64,000 bases of DNA from Nilaparvata lugens (lineage: Eukaryota > Arthropoda > Insecta > Hemiptera > Delphacidae), in assembly GCF_014356525.2 (NCBI RefSeq), contig NC_052505.1:186001-250000 (forward strand), read 5' to 3'. The position numbers and the translations under genes are program-made. A model generated the notes under the pieces. It worked only from the letters and a program-made list of their open reading frames with translations. It was not told where the DNA came from and did no database searches. Below are positions 34,102-45,563 of this stretch, one piece after another (positions within the stretch are counted from its first letter, which is position 1; the number at the start of each line of letters is the position of its first letter).

Positions 34102-34836
34102 GTAGCATGATCTGAAATCTTTCACAAAATTGTCACACGATTTCCACTGGTCACGAAGATTACGCATCCATAGGGTAGCTTCACCAACTAGTAATTCAGG
34201 AAGGGCAACTAGTAGTTGGCTGCCAGTAAGCCCATAGGCTTGTTGTAGCTCGTCTAGCCTTTCTAGGAAGCTAGGAGCAACTGATTGGCCATCAAAAGAC
34301 AGTCCCCAGTTTCTTACTCTGTCACATACTGCCCCTGGATCCATGAGGGGGTTTGTGTGAATATTGGTTCTAACCTCAGTATGGGTACCTGCCACTGAGT
34401 GTTTAGTTTCCCCACTGCTTCCACTCATTATGCTGTGTCTTGGGCTGGGATAACGTACTGCCATCTTCTTATATTGTTCCACTAACAACCTTCTCAGCTC
34501 GGCATGTGTTCCAGATGACACTATGTCCCAATCTTGTAGAAGATTGAATGCTTCATCCTTTCCCAATCTATAGATCCAGGAAACTCTGGGGTCGGCTATC
34601 ACCTTGGGGTTTATGTCCTCGACCGACTGACCCTGTATCAGCTCCTGGTGCTGAGTATCTAAATCAGCCTCGCCCTGTTCACTCATGATGATTCTTACCT
34701 CGTTGCCTCGTGCCCCAAGTGTGTGCGCCAATCTATCACGTACACCCTGAGTACCTTCAGAGGTAGGTGATTGATACCCAGGTGTTGCTCCTGGACGACT
34801 TATCTTAGCAGTAATGTGGGTGGGGAAAGGAGGCAA
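34102..34836 (-). pseudogene. gag: Gypsy-B gag, first part (capsid), interrupted by X
   Basis: Minus frame. The likely start is the ATG at 34686 (MSEQGEADLD); the 50 codons before it are open but lack an ATG. The capsid part contains NWGLSFDGQSVAPSFLERLDEL, then LLVALPELLVGEATLWMRNL and FVKDFRS. This is the classic Ty3/Gypsy Gag core, also found in Arc-like host genes. The frame breaks at 34101, where X is inserted, and continues at 22244. The 5' side is preceded by a 47 bp minisatellite. The element is dead in its present form. Confidence 0.85.
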
Positions 34837-35019
34837 GTCGAAGTTCCTCTTCTTCCTTCTTTGTGCCTTAGCTGGCGTGGACAGCAGCTCCTGGTGCTTC
34901 TGATGGCATGAAGGTCACTCTCTACTCTGATGACACCACTTTGAGGTAATTTTGTATTGGCCTTACAGCCTCGATCCACTCCAGTATAGTAGGAAGAGGA
35001 AGGATAGACAGGAGAGATG

Positions 35020-35560
35020 GCAGCCAATGGGTCGCTGTGCCCGGAGAGGATAGACGGTAAGGGACAGCAGCCAACGGGCCGCTGTGCCCTGGGAGGATGG
35101 AAGGATAGGGACGGCATTCAATGGGCCATTGTGCCCTGGGAGGATGGTTGGATAGGGACCGCAGCCAACTGGCCGCTGTGCCCTGGGAGGATGGAAGGAT
35201 AGGGACAGCAGCCAACGGGCCGCTGTGCCCTGGGAGGATGGAAGGATAGGGACGGCAGCCAACGGGCTGCTGTGCCCTGGGAGGATGGAATGATATGGAC
35301 GGCAGCCAACGGGCCGCTGTGCCCTGGGAGAATAGAAGGATAGGGATGGCAGCCAATGGGCCGCTGTGCCCTGGGAGGATGGAAGGATAGGTATGGAAGC
35401 CAATGGGCCGCTGTGCCCTGGAGGATAAGTGGAAAGGAATGGCAGCCAACGGGCCGCTGTGCCCTGGGAGGATGAGAGGAGAGGGACGTACGGCAGCCAA
35501 CAGGTCGCTGTTTCAGGAGAGGAGGACAGGGACGGACAGCAGCCAATGGGCCGCTGTAAA
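35020..35560. repeat. 47-bp minisatellite, about 11 units
   Basis: The word GGGCCGCTGTGCCCTGGGAG recurs at 35076, 35123, 35170, 35217, 35264, 35311, 35358 and 35405, exactly 47 bp apart, and then less regularly to about 35550. Because 47 is not a multiple of three, every frame cycles through all phases. This explains the long minus ORFs (34922-35500, 34963-35613, 35118-35672) and the plus ORFs. These are not genes. The array lies in the 5' leader of Gypsy-B. Confidence 0.95.
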
Positions 35561-35639
35561 AGGAGCAGCAAGGCTGGGAGCGGAATGCTGCTGTCTGGGG
35601 CTCGTCTGGGCATTCAAATACTCTCCCTAAGTAGAGGGG

Positions 35640-35805
35640 ATGGAGTTGCACCGCCGCCTGAGGCGGTAACAATCCTCTCGATGCGTGGAAGATGGTGCGC
35701 CATTGGTACCCTCCTCACCTCTGCAATCAGCTAGCTTTGCTGATAGCCGAGTGTCTTTCAATAATATTATTAATTATTTTCTTGTCACAATTTCACTTTG
35801 TGACA
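35640..35805 (-). repeat. candidate terminal region (LTR start) of Gypsy-B
   Basis: An imperfect palindrome, TGTCACAAAGTG facing its inverse (35783-35805), begins TGTCAC on the coding strand, as many Gypsy LTRs do. Directly outside it the tandem-unit repeat family resumes (ACCCTAGCTGAGC, compare 12511). This marks an insertion border. No second copy of the LTR was found near 15.6 or 21.6 kb, so the LTR length is unknown. Confidence 0.45.
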
Positions 35806-36195
35806 ACCCTAGCTGAGCTTCTGTAGTAAATTTGAAAATTTTTTGTTCATTTGATCTCGAAAATGCTGTAAAACGCTAATTTTGGGCGTATCTTTGACGT
35901 TATTGCAAATTTCTTTTAACACAACATTATTACACCCTAGCTGAGCTTCTATACTGAATTTGAACATTTCTGTTCTTTTGTTCTCGATAAAGGTTACAAA
36001 ACGCTGGAAAAACGTAGATTTTGGACGTTTCTTTGGGAATTTTTCCAAATTGGTTCTTAGTGCACCAACTGAACATACCTAACAAATTTGAACGTTTTTG
36101 GTCCAGTAGATTTTCAGTTCTGCGAGTGATTGAGTGAGAGAGTCAGTCAGTCAGTCAGTCAGTCAGTGAGTGCCATTTCGCTTTTATATATACCC
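35806..36195 (+). repeat. tandem-unit repeat element, tail part (copy A)
   Basis: Same family as 12005-12670. CCCTAGCTGAGCTTCTG units carry GGGCGTATCTTTGACG, then TGGTCCAGTAGATTTTCAG, a (CAGT)n run (36142-36170) and ATTTCGCTTTTATATATA. The upstream part is cut off by Gypsy-B. Confidence 0.65.
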
Positions 36196-37361
36196 TATAT
36201 AGATGATATTACTAATAAACTAAAATCACTTCACTTGTATGGGCTACTTTATAGAAAATGAAATGTTTTAGATAGAAGGGCACTTCATATTTTTAATAAT
36301 TTCAAACATTTATTTATTGACTTTTGATGAACCGAACACAATTCTTTAAAATGATTGGGGAAGTACTAACAGGCACAGCCCAAAACTGTTTCTTTCCCCA
36401 ATTTTGATTTATACACTATAAATAGTCCAAAAAGTAGGTTATGTTTCATACACTTGAATTCAGGTTCAATTTCCCGTTCAAACATTTGAAAACAAAAAAT
36501 TCATAATTTAAATCATTATATACAAACCAAATTGAATAACAAAATAACACTCACAAATCACTTAAAATTGTCAAATAATGATCAACTTTGGAAATTATGA
36601 TATACTCTAGCTTGGGAGGATTATCAAGTCATGTCAACAAATCAGATTATGTTGATCAAATCTATTGAATTGTCCAGCTGGATAAAATTTTTTGCTGACA
36701 GATTATGATTACACAGCTGGAAATGATTCTGTCTTTCTCCCACACAGGCACACATCTTCTATTATCGAGAGACAAAGAAATTATCATCTGTTTTCCAAGG
36801 ATGAATTATTCTTTTAATGTCGTTCAGCGAGTTTTCAAAAGAATGAGAACTAGTGCAATCAAATCTTCATATCATAAACCCACTATGTCCCAAATTTTGT
36901 GGAAATTGTTAGAGCCATTTCGATATCTGTAAAACATTAATAACCAGATATAAAAATGGCCAGATATAAAAATAACCAGATATAAAAATAGCCAGATATA
37001 TACAGATTATTTCTCGCTCAATACAATAGGATATTCGAGTATATGATTATTATATTCATACAAATAAATATAATACGCATATCATCAGCTGATGAATAGC
37101 GCACGTGGTGTGTAACCACAAATTGTATGTAACTCAAGTCAGTCTGTATACAGCTTGTGAGCAAGTCATCAAATGAGCCATTGGGAATAATTCAATAACA
37201 AGTACTTGATCACTAATCAAGATTCAATAATAAATTTTAGAAAATACAAGTAACAGATGTAAGGTACAAAGTAATAGATGAGTCCCTACCAGCTAGAACT
37301 GCTTTCATGAAAGCAGATGGGGCCACTTCCGCTACTAATGAGGGTAATGAAGCAGAATCAG
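36196..37361. other. AT-rich part of copy A, no gene
   Basis: No supported ORF. It contains a short minisatellite of CCAGATATAAAAATA units at about 36942-37005. It is repeated in copy B. Confidence 0.6.
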
Positions 37362-37927
37362 AGGACAATAGAGTGTGATAGTCGAGAATTGGGGGATGAA
37401 CCTTTTTCGAACAATAGTCCAGTGTACAGGTAGCTTGGCTCCGTCTTGTTTCTTTAACCCGAATTTGATGCTCCATAAGATTATGATCAGCATAGATTTT
37501 TCCCATCGATATTCAAAAAGTTATAAGAGCAAAAATAGCAAAAAATTTGAGGTGAATGTGTTTTTTCAAAAATGTCACATCTTTTGGAGCAGATATCTTG
37601 AAAAGTGAAAGAGATATAGAGAAAGTTGTAAGATCAATATTGTAGGAAATTATATAAGATTTAATATCTTATGAGATTGTCATGCCTGTAGAATGTATAA
37701 TTTTCTAGTTATAAGCGAAAAACCAGAAAATGGTACCTTTTGGACAGTTTCATTCTTCAAATTTCCTTCTGCTATCTAGTTCTTTGGTCAATATTTGCAG
37801 TAGCAGAAGTCCTTAGTTTTGTTTATGTAGCTTTCATTGGATATTTAATTTTTAAAATTCAGTATATCTTTTTAAAAGTATATATTATTATCATATACCG
37901 TGTCTGAAACTTCATACTCTGTTAAGT
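37362..37927. other. unique spacer, nothing recognised
   Basis: Between copy A and the LINE fragment. No gene seen. Confidence 0.5.
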
Positions 37928-38660
37928 CATCATCATCATCATCTAGGTTAAGGATAAGGTTTATTAATGAACCTGTTCCGGTACCCATCTCTTTCTTGGT
38001 CTCCCTACATCTCTTTTTCCCGTAGGTCTATAGTTTTGGACTACAACGAGAATTCTTCCAGGTGACATTCTATCCAAATGACTGCACCAGTTGCGTCTAT
38101 TTTGAATAATTCTTTTATGTAGAGGAGCAACCAATAAACCCTGTCTTATATCAGTGTTTCTTATTCTATCAACTCTAGTGCAGCCAAATACCCTCCTTAG
38201 AAACCTCATTTCTGCAGCTTGAATCCGACTGTTCATTCTACGTGTGTGAATCCAATTCTCACTTCCATATAGGTGAGTCGGAACTGCAATGGTATTATAG
38301 AACTTTATTCTGGTTTCTTGTCTTGATTTATTTTTGAGGTTTCTATGTATAGTGCCACATATATTTTCTGAAACTTTGAAATTTTATTGTATACATCAAT
38401 ATCTGTATCATATGTTATATCATTACCAAGATAGTTGAAATTATTCACTTGTTCTATTAATTTTCCGTTCAATTCTATTCTGGTTCTAATTGGATATTTT
38501 CCTTTGAATGCCATTTGATTTGGCTTTTATAACTGATATTCTCAAATTGTAATTTTCAGCAACTCTGTCCAACATGAAAACTGATTTTTGTAAGGAATCT
38601 TCATTTTTCTGAATTATTACTAAGTCGTCTGCATACATATTACATAATTGAATTTACAAA
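37928..38660 (-). pseudogene. 5'-truncated LINE reverse transcriptase with (ATG)n tail
   Basis: Minus strand. The sequence starts at the catalytic box MYADDLVIIQ (about 38640) and runs on through NEDSLQKSVFMLDRVAEN, FKGKYPIRTRIELNGKLIEQ, NNFNYLGNDIT, RRMNSRIQAAEMRFLRR and GRPRKRW. Stops and an ATG/CAT microsatellite (37928-37942) follow. This is the C-terminal third of a non-LTR reverse transcriptase, ending in a simple-repeat tail as in several LINE clades. Frames shift at least twice. The truncation inside the RT domain is typical of incomplete target-primed reverse transcription. Confidence 0.85.
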
Positions 38661-39082
38661 ACTATGGGTTTTGTTATTCTGTTAAGTGCCAATCAAATAC
38701 GATCGTTGGATTAAGTCGACTTGACTGGATTATCGGAATAGATATCAGTGGATGTGTTTGTAGGCTGGATCAAAATTATTCATAATCCTATCCTCACCCG
38801 CAGACATATAAGCTCTTATCTATTACCGACGTCAACCTGTTAGTGAACATTCCTCATTCAATCTGGATAGATTCTGTCCTCGAAACATTTCCCGGAACGT
38901 TCACATAAGTCGCAGAACTATAATATTATTTTTTATTCCGAATTTATTAGACGCATAATCCCGCAGATTATATGCATCAAGATTTTTGCTCGACCTGTCT
39001 GGTTCTGTATTGTATCTCATCACAGGTAATTGACCGAGCGAAGTGAGATCTAAGATTCAAGTAGACTGTTTGGCATTTCTCT
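38661..39082. other. unique spacer, nothing recognised
   Basis: No gene or repeat recognised before the octamer satellite. Confidence 0.5.
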
Positions 39083-40032
39083 TAATGTTTAAATGTTCAA
39101 ATGTTTAAATGTTTAAATGTTTAAATGTTTAAATGTTTAAATGTTTAAATGTTTAAATGTTTAAATGTTTAAATGTTTAAATGTTTAAATGTTTAAATGT
39201 TTAAATGTTTAAATGTTCAAATGTTTAAATGTTTAAATGTTTAAATGTTTAAATGTTTAAATGTTTAAATGTTTAAATGTTTAAATGTTTAAATGTTTAA
39301 ATGTTTAAATGTTTAAATGTTTAAATGTTTAAATGTTTAAAAGTTTAAATGTTTAAATGTTTAAATGTTTAAATGTTTGAATGTTTAAATGTTTAAATGT
39401 TTAAATGTTCAATGTTTAAATGTTTAAATGTTTAAATGTTTAAATGTTTAAATGTTTAAATGTTTAAATGTTTAAATGTTTAAATGTTTAATGTTTAAAT
39501 GTTTAAATGTTTAAATGTTTAAATGTTTAAATGTTAAATGTTTAAATGTTTAAATGTTTAAATGTTTGAATGTTTAAATGTTTAATGTTTAAATGTTTAA
39601 ATGTTTAAATGTTTAAATGTTTAAATGTTGAATGTTTAAATGTTAAATGTTAAATGTTTAAATGTTTAAATGTTTAAATGTTTAAATGTTTAAATGTTTA
39701 AATGTTAAATGTTTAAATGTTTAAATGTTAAATGTTTAAATGTTTAATGTTTAATGTTTAAATGTTTAAATGTTAAATGTTTAAATGTTTAAATGTTTAA
39801 ATGTTTAAATGTTTAAATGTTTAAATGTTTAAATGTTTAAATGTTTAAATGTTTAAATGTTTAATGTTTAAATGTTCAAATGTTTAAATGTTCAAATGTT
39901 TAAATGTTTAAATGTTTAAATGTTAAATGTTTAAATGTTTAAATGTTTAAATGTTTAAATGTTAAATGTTTAAATGTTAAATGTTTAAATGTTAATGTTT
40001 AAATGTTTAAATGTTTGAATGTTTAAATGTTA
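39083..40032. repeat. octamer satellite (TTTAAATG)n
   Basis: About 950 bp of TTTAAATG tandem repeats. Most units are exact, with occasional 7-mers (one T or A missing) and G or C substitutions. The shortened units cluster in the second half. It ends exactly where copy B of the segmental duplication starts. Confidence 0.97.
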
Positions 40033-42035
40033 AATGGGCCGCTGTGCCCTGGGAGGATGGAAGGATAGGTATGGAAGCCAATGGGCCGCTGTGCCCTGGA
40101 GGATAAGTGGAAAGGAATGGCAGCCAACGGGCCGCTGTGCCCTGGGAGGATGAGAGGAGAGGGACGTACGGCAGCCAACAGGTCGCTGTTTCAGGAGAGG
40201 AGGACAGGGACGGACAGCAGCCAATGGGCCGCTGTAAAAGGAGCAGCAAGGCTGGGAGCGGAATGCTGCTGTCTGGGGCTCGTCTGGGCATTCAAATACT
40301 CTCCCTAAGTAGAGGGGATGGAGTTGCACCGCCGCCTGAGGCGGTAACAATCCTCTCGATGCGTGGAAGATGGTGCGCCATTGGTACCCTCCTCACCTCT
40401 GCAATCAGCTAGCTTTGCTGATAGCCGAGTGTCTTTCAATAATATTATTAATTATTTTCTTGTCACAATTTCACTTTGTGACAACCCTAGCTGAGCTTCT
40501 GTAGTAAATTTGAAAATTTTTTGTTCATTTGATCTCGAAAATGCTGTAAAACGCTAATTTGGGCGTATCTTTGACGTTATTGCAAATTTCTTTTAACACA
40601 ACATTATTACACCCTAGCTGAGCTTCTATACTGAATTTGAACATTTCTGTTCTTTTGTTCTCGATAAAGGTTACAAAACGCTGGAAAAACGTAGATTTTG
40701 GACGTTTCTTTGGGAATTTTTCCAAATTGGTTCTTAGTGCACCAACTGAACATACCTAACAAATTTGAACGTTTTTGGTCCAGTAGATTTTCAGTTCTGC
40801 GAGTGATTGAGTGAGAGAGTCAGTCAGTCAGTCAGTCAGTCAGTGAGTGCCATTTCGCTTTTATATATACCCTATATAGATGATATTACTAATAAACTAA
40901 AATCACTTCACTTGTATGGGCTACTTTATAGAAAATGAAATGTTTTAGATAGAAGGGCACTTCATATTTTTAATAATTTCAAACATTTATTTATTGACTT
41001 TGATGAACCGAACACAATTCTTTAAAATGATTGGGGAAGTACTAACAGGCACAGCCCAAAACTGTTTCTTTCCCCAATTTTGATTTATACACTATAAATA
41101 GTCCAAAAAGTAGGTTATGTTTCATACACTTGAATTCAGGTTCAATTTCCCGTTCAAACATTTGAAAACAAAAAATTCATAATTTAAATCATTATATACA
41201 AACCAAATTGAATAACAAAATAACACTCACAAATCACTTAAAATTGTCAAATAATGATCAACTTTGGAAATTATGATATACTCTAGCTTGGGAGGATTAT
41301 CAAGTCATGTCAACAAATCAGATTATGTTGATCAAATCTATTGAATTGTCCAGCTGGATAAAATTTTTTGCTGACAGATTATGATTACACAGCTGGAAAT
41401 GATTCTGTCTTTCTCCCACACAGGCACACATCTTCTATTATCGAGAGACAAAGAAATTATCATCTGTTTTCCAAGGATGAATTATTCTTTAATGTCGTTC
41501 AGCGAGTTTTCAAAAGAATGAGAACTAGTGCAATCGAATCTTCATATCATAAACCCACTATGTCCCAAATTTTGTGGAAATTGTTAGAGCCATTTCGATA
41601 TCTGTAAAACATTAATAACCAGATATAAAAATGGCCAGATATAAAAATAACCAGATATAAAAATAGCCAGATATATACAGATTATTTCTCGCTCAATACA
41701 ATAGGATATTCGAGTATATGATTATTATATTCATACAAATAAATATAATACGCATATCATCAGCTGATGAATAGCGCACGTGGTGTGTAACCACAAATTG
41801 TATGTAACTCAAGTCAGTCTGTATACAGCTTGTGAGCAAGTCATCAAATGAGCCATTGGGAATAATTCAATAACAAGTACTTGATCACTAATCAAGATTC
41901 AATAATAAATTTTAGAAAATACAAGTAACAGATGTAAGGTACAAAGTAATAGATGAGTCCCTACCAGCTAGAACTGCTTTCATGAAAGCAGATGGGGCCA
42001 CTTCGCTACTAATGAGGGTAATGAAGCAGAATCAG
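40033..42035 (+). repeat. segmental duplication, copy B (about 2.0 kb)
   Basis: Near-identical to 35355-37361, with only the last roughly four units of the 47 bp array. The left end is fused to the octamer satellite; the right end stops at GCAGAATCAG. The ORFs at 40007-40412 and 40525-40725 are repeat-derived. All four length differences are one base shorter here. Confidence 0.95.
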
Positions 42036-42551
42036 TTGACAAGTGATTACACAGATTTGTGGAGAAGCCAGTCTATTGCTGTATTTCCAAAAGGTCTATA
42101 GTTTCAATCAGGTACTTATGGATGAGAATTCAAATTCAAATTGAGTTTATTCACAGAAATCATTACAAATACAGTACACATGTATAAATAATATAAATAC
42201 TTGTGAATTTTCCCCACATAGACAAGTCTGTGTGTGGGGAAAGAGTTCTAATGAAAAAAAATTGATACTAAAAGAAAATTATAAATATTTACAATACAGT
42301 ACAATTTGAAAAATAAAAGTTTGTTAAATGTAGTGGAGAAAGTATATGTTTTGAATTGAAGTAGTACAATATATTATTATGGTATATAGCTTGAACATGG
42401 CACACAAAATAAAATTTAGAACTTGAACAATGATAAATTATGAGCAATATATTGATGATATATATACTTTCATATATATGATGATGATAGATAAGATTTT
42501 TATCTAATTCACATATATGATGATGAATACAAGAAAAATATATACATAGTA

Positions 42552-43271
42552 TCAAAACCGGTAAGAGGAGTAGATGAGCTGATCAGCGACATCCCTGCCG
42601 GCTTCAAATAACCACATATTTAAAAATCGTTTGTATATGTTAAGGCTAAGGGGTTCTATTTGCTTTATGTAGGCGGGTATATTTCTATAAAGAATGTGGC
42701 ATATGTAATGACTATTAAATCTATTGCAATTGCTAACTAATCTGGGTTGTAGAATTCCAAATATATTCATATTTCGTGTTTGATAGGGATGGATAAGAGG
42801 ATTAAATATTGCATTTTTATTACTTCGGATGAAAATTAAAAGTGATTTTATGTATAGCTGTCGCACATCAAGGACCTGAAATTCTTGATAGGCCAGTTCA
42901 GTCGGATAGCGACTATCCTGGTTCAAGCAAGTCTTTATGATTGCTCGCTGTGCAATTCCGACAGCTCTCAAAGTGAACGAGGATGCTCCACCCCAGGCCA
43001 GGATTCCATAATTTATAATTGATTGAACATAGGCGAAGTATGTCCTTCTCAATTGATTGACTGAAAGAACCTCCCTCAACTGTCGAAAGGCATATATTAG
43101 TCTACGAATGCGACATTTGAGGTATTCCATATGAGGAGTCCAACAAAGCCTGCAATCTATGAAGACTCCAAGATATTTGTATTTTTCCACCTGTTCAAGC
43201 GTCTCACAATTACAGGTAAGTGACAGGTGGTCATTACATGAGTGAAGCTTGAGACATTCTTGAACTGGCAT
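42552..43271 (-). CDS. CR1 ORF2, C-terminal part
   Basis: 239 residues from YKYLGVFIDCRLCW (the RT thumb) through RQLREVLSVNQL, INYGILAWGGAS and AQRAIIKTCL to the natural C-terminus. It follows the RT frame after a one-base shift in a short T-run near 43280. It overlaps the out-of-frame end of the upstream frame. Confidence 0.88.
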   Translation of the reverse strand: MPVQECLKLHSCNDHLSLTCNCETLEQVEKYKYLGVFIDCRLCWTPHMEYLKCRIRRLIYAFRQLREVLSVNQLRRTYFAYVQSIINYGILAWGGASSFTLRAVGIAQRAIIKTCLNQDSRYPTELAYQEFQVLDVRQLYIKSLLIFIRSNKNAIFNPLIHPYQTRNMNIFGILQPRLVSNCNRFNSHYICHILYRNIPAYIKQIEPLSLNIYKRFLNMWLFEAGRDVADQLIYSSYRF

Positions 43272-44229
43272 ACTATTTTCATAAAATATATTGGCAAATA
43301 TTTGGTTTTAACAACATTGAGTGTGAGTTTATTTTGATCGAGCCACTTCTTCACATGTAAAAGGTCTTTTGAGGCCTCACTGAAGGCGTCCCGCCAAGTA
43401 CGTCCACAGGAAACCAATGCAGTATCGTCGGCAAACAGGAACAGTTTGCCATTCAACTGCAATTTACTTATATTATTTATATAAATTAGGAATAGTATAG
43501 GACCTAGTGTGCTTCCTTGTATAACTCCATAATCAACGGGCATAGAGTCACTACCAATTCCATTTATATAAACTGACTGTTTCCTGCTCTGGAAGTAACT
43601 CTCAAACCACCTCAATGAACCATCTCTGATTCCATAGAGCTCCATTTTTCTCAAAAGCTTCAGTCTATCCACAGAGTCAAATGCTTTTGCAAGATCTAGA
43701 AACGTGATTAAAACATGTTTCCGATCTTCCACCCTCTGCGTGATCTCTTTTGTTATATCAAACAGAGCATGTGATGTATTTTTATCCATTCTAAAGCCAT
43801 ATTGATTATTTGCTATGATGTTATTTGTTTCTAGATAATTCTGTAATTGGTTTTTCACTGCTTTTTCGAGGATCTTTGAAAATATGCTTAGCATAGAAAT
43901 AGGTCTGTAATTACTTATAAGATTTTTAGTACCAGATTTAAAAATAGGAATGACTTTTGCCATTTTAAAAGCATTTGGAAACTGGCCTGTTCGGATACTG
44001 ACATTAATAATGTGAAGAAGAGGCTCAATCACCACGTCAATGTGTTCTTTTATGAATTTTGAATCAATGTTATCAAGCCCCGGAGCAGAGCCACCACGCA
44101 TCCCCTTCAAGATCTCCCGGATGTCCTGTTCGTCAAGTGGTTGCAGCCTGAAAGTGGAATTGACAATGTAATCATCATCATTTACCACTTCAGGGCCCCT
44201 TTCAGGAATTGCATCAGCCAATTCAGCAC
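43272..44229 (-). CDS. CR1 ORF2, reverse transcriptase domain
   Basis: RT blocks in order: PGLDNIDSKFIKEH, FPNAFKMAKVIPIFKSG, NYRPISMLSIFSKILEK, NQYGFR, FLDLAKAFDSVD, GVIQGSTLGPILFLIYIN and the catalytic FLFADDTAL. All catalytic aspartates are present. The tail beyond KTKYLPIYF (43157-43280) is out of frame. The frame joins the preceding segment after a shift in a T7 run near 44240. Confidence 0.92.
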
Positions 44230-44523
44230 CTACATTTGAAAAAAATTATTAAAGGAGTTACCTATTTCTTTTATTTCTAAATCAGAAGGTGCGCCCCCCT
44301 GATGAAACTGCGCCAAGGGGAATCGCTCAGCTGAACCTGGCCTACAAGCCAGCTCATTAACTATAGACCAGAATTTTCTAGAATCACCCCCTACACTATC
44401 CACCTTATCCTTATAATAATGTATTTTAGCATTCTTTATAGCGACATTGAGTGCGTTCCTATAAATCCTGTACTCCTCTTTCAATCCTACATTAAACGGC
44501 TGCCTCAACACCTTTTTGCTCAA
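44230..44523 (-). CDS. CR1 ORF2, linker between endonuclease and RT
   Basis: 97 residues with YRIYRNALNVAIKNAKIHYYK and SRKFWSIVNEL, the conserved segment before the RT fingers in CR1/Jockey-type ORF2. It is separated from the endonuclease frame by one base in an A4 run at about 44527. Confidence 0.85.
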   Translation of the reverse strand: MSKKVLRQPFNVGLKEEYRIYRNALNVAIKNAKIHYYKDKVDSVGGDSRKFWSIVNELACRPGSAERFPLAQFHQGGAPSDLEIKEIGNSFNNFFQM

Positions 44524-45563
44524 TTTTCTCTATGTCTTATTGAATTAATAAGCCCCTGTGTAATCCATGGTTTAATCTTTCTATTCCTGGCTGAAACTAA
44601 TTTAATTTGTGTAAATCGTTCGATTGTTGATGTAATTTCATTTATGAAAGTATCAGCACAGTAATCAACGTTGTCTGTAACAGCAGTGATACCACCCCAA
44701 TCTTTTTCTAACAGATCGGCCGCAACATTATTCCACTGGGTCACTCTGTATGTAGGTATGTTTGGCCGACAATTGTTCGAGTCTACAGGCACCCCGGAAG
44801 CTAATTGAATAAATGTCGGATAATGGTCAGTTATAGCTGTTTCCATGATTGCAGATTTTATTTCCATATTTCTATCATTTTTTACAAAAAAGTGATCGAT
44901 ACATGAACTCCCCGCAGGACGTGTTACCCGATTCATAAAGCTGATGAAACCCAACTCATACATCATATCCAGGTAACCCTCCTGCACGGAGCTCAATGCA
45001 ACACCCAGAATATTAATATTAATATCGCCACAAAAAATTTGTAAGGTTTTTCTATCATCATTCAAATTTAAGAGATAATTCCGGAGAGCGACAGTGAAAA
45101 GATTTATATCAGTATTGGGACTGCGATAGGCAGCCAACAAGTGGCAGGGCACACCGTTAAAAGTAAAGTTAAGAGCCAGGCAGCTAGCGATCCCGCCCAG
45201 ACACAGCTGTTCACAGGAGGAAACTGACAGTGAACTGTCAATGTACACTACCACACCATCATTCTGATTGAGTTTACTTCCAGAGCGATAGACATCATAA
45301 CCCGGGAGCCGCATCACAGACTCATCATCATCTAACCACGTTTCAGTCAAAACAATACAATTGATTTTAATAACTTTAAAACTATCTAATAATATTGAAA
45401 ATTCATCAAAGTTTCTTCTATAACTGCGTATATTCAACTGTAAAATACACAATTTATTACTTATTGTACAAGCATCAAAATATTGCTCCAGCATAAGGCC
45501 ATTGTTAAAAGTAATACTATCATTTAGATTTAATTCATCGGATTCGTCGTCCGCGAAAAACAT
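44520..45563 (-). CDS. CR1 ORF2, endonuclease domain
   Basis: Starts with ATG at 45563. Apurinic-endonuclease motifs in order: LQLNIRS (Asn), VLTETWLDD (Glu), GVVVYIDSSL, LLAAYRSPN, FCGDININIL (Asp, Asn), SSCIDHFFV (Asp, His) and ITDHYPTF (Asp, His). This domain nicks target DNA for target-primed reverse transcription. Intact to 44520. Confidence 0.92.
   Translation of the reverse strand: MFFADDESDELNLNDSITFNNGLMLEQYFDACTISNKLCILQLNIRSYRRNFDEFSILLDSFKVIKINCIVLTETWLDDDESVMRLPGYDVYRSGSKLNQNDGVVVYIDSSLSVSSCEQLCLGGIASCLALNFTFNGVPCHLLAAYRSPNTDINLFTVALRNYLLNLNDDRKTLQIFCGDININILGVALSSVQEGYLDMMYELGFISFMNRVTRPAGSSCIDHFFVKNDRNMEIKSAIMETAITDHYPTFIQLASGVPVDSNNCRPNIPTYRVTQWNNVAADLLEKDWGGITAVTDNVDYCADTFINEITSTIERFTQIKLVSARNRKIKPWITQGLINSIRHREN

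Larger units (their letters stand above)
35355..37361 (+). repeat. segmental duplication, copy A (about 2.0 kb)
   Basis: Matches 40033-42035. The offset is 4678 at the start and 4674 at the end. Four single-base length differences account for this, all in homopolymers (near 35881, 36330, 36812 and 37330), plus one visible substitution at about 36854. It contains the last units of the 47 bp array, the Gypsy-B terminus, the tandem-unit repeat and AT-rich sequence. Confidence 0.95.

Noticed and set aside
34922..35672. Three long minus-strand Pro/Leu-rich ORFs of 184-216 residues
   Set aside because: They are translations of the 47 bp minisatellite in successive frames and repeat the same peptide; not a gene.
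39083..40032. Possible CRISPR-like array
   Set aside because: Units are 8 bp without spacers and the sequence is eukaryotic; it is a simple satellite.
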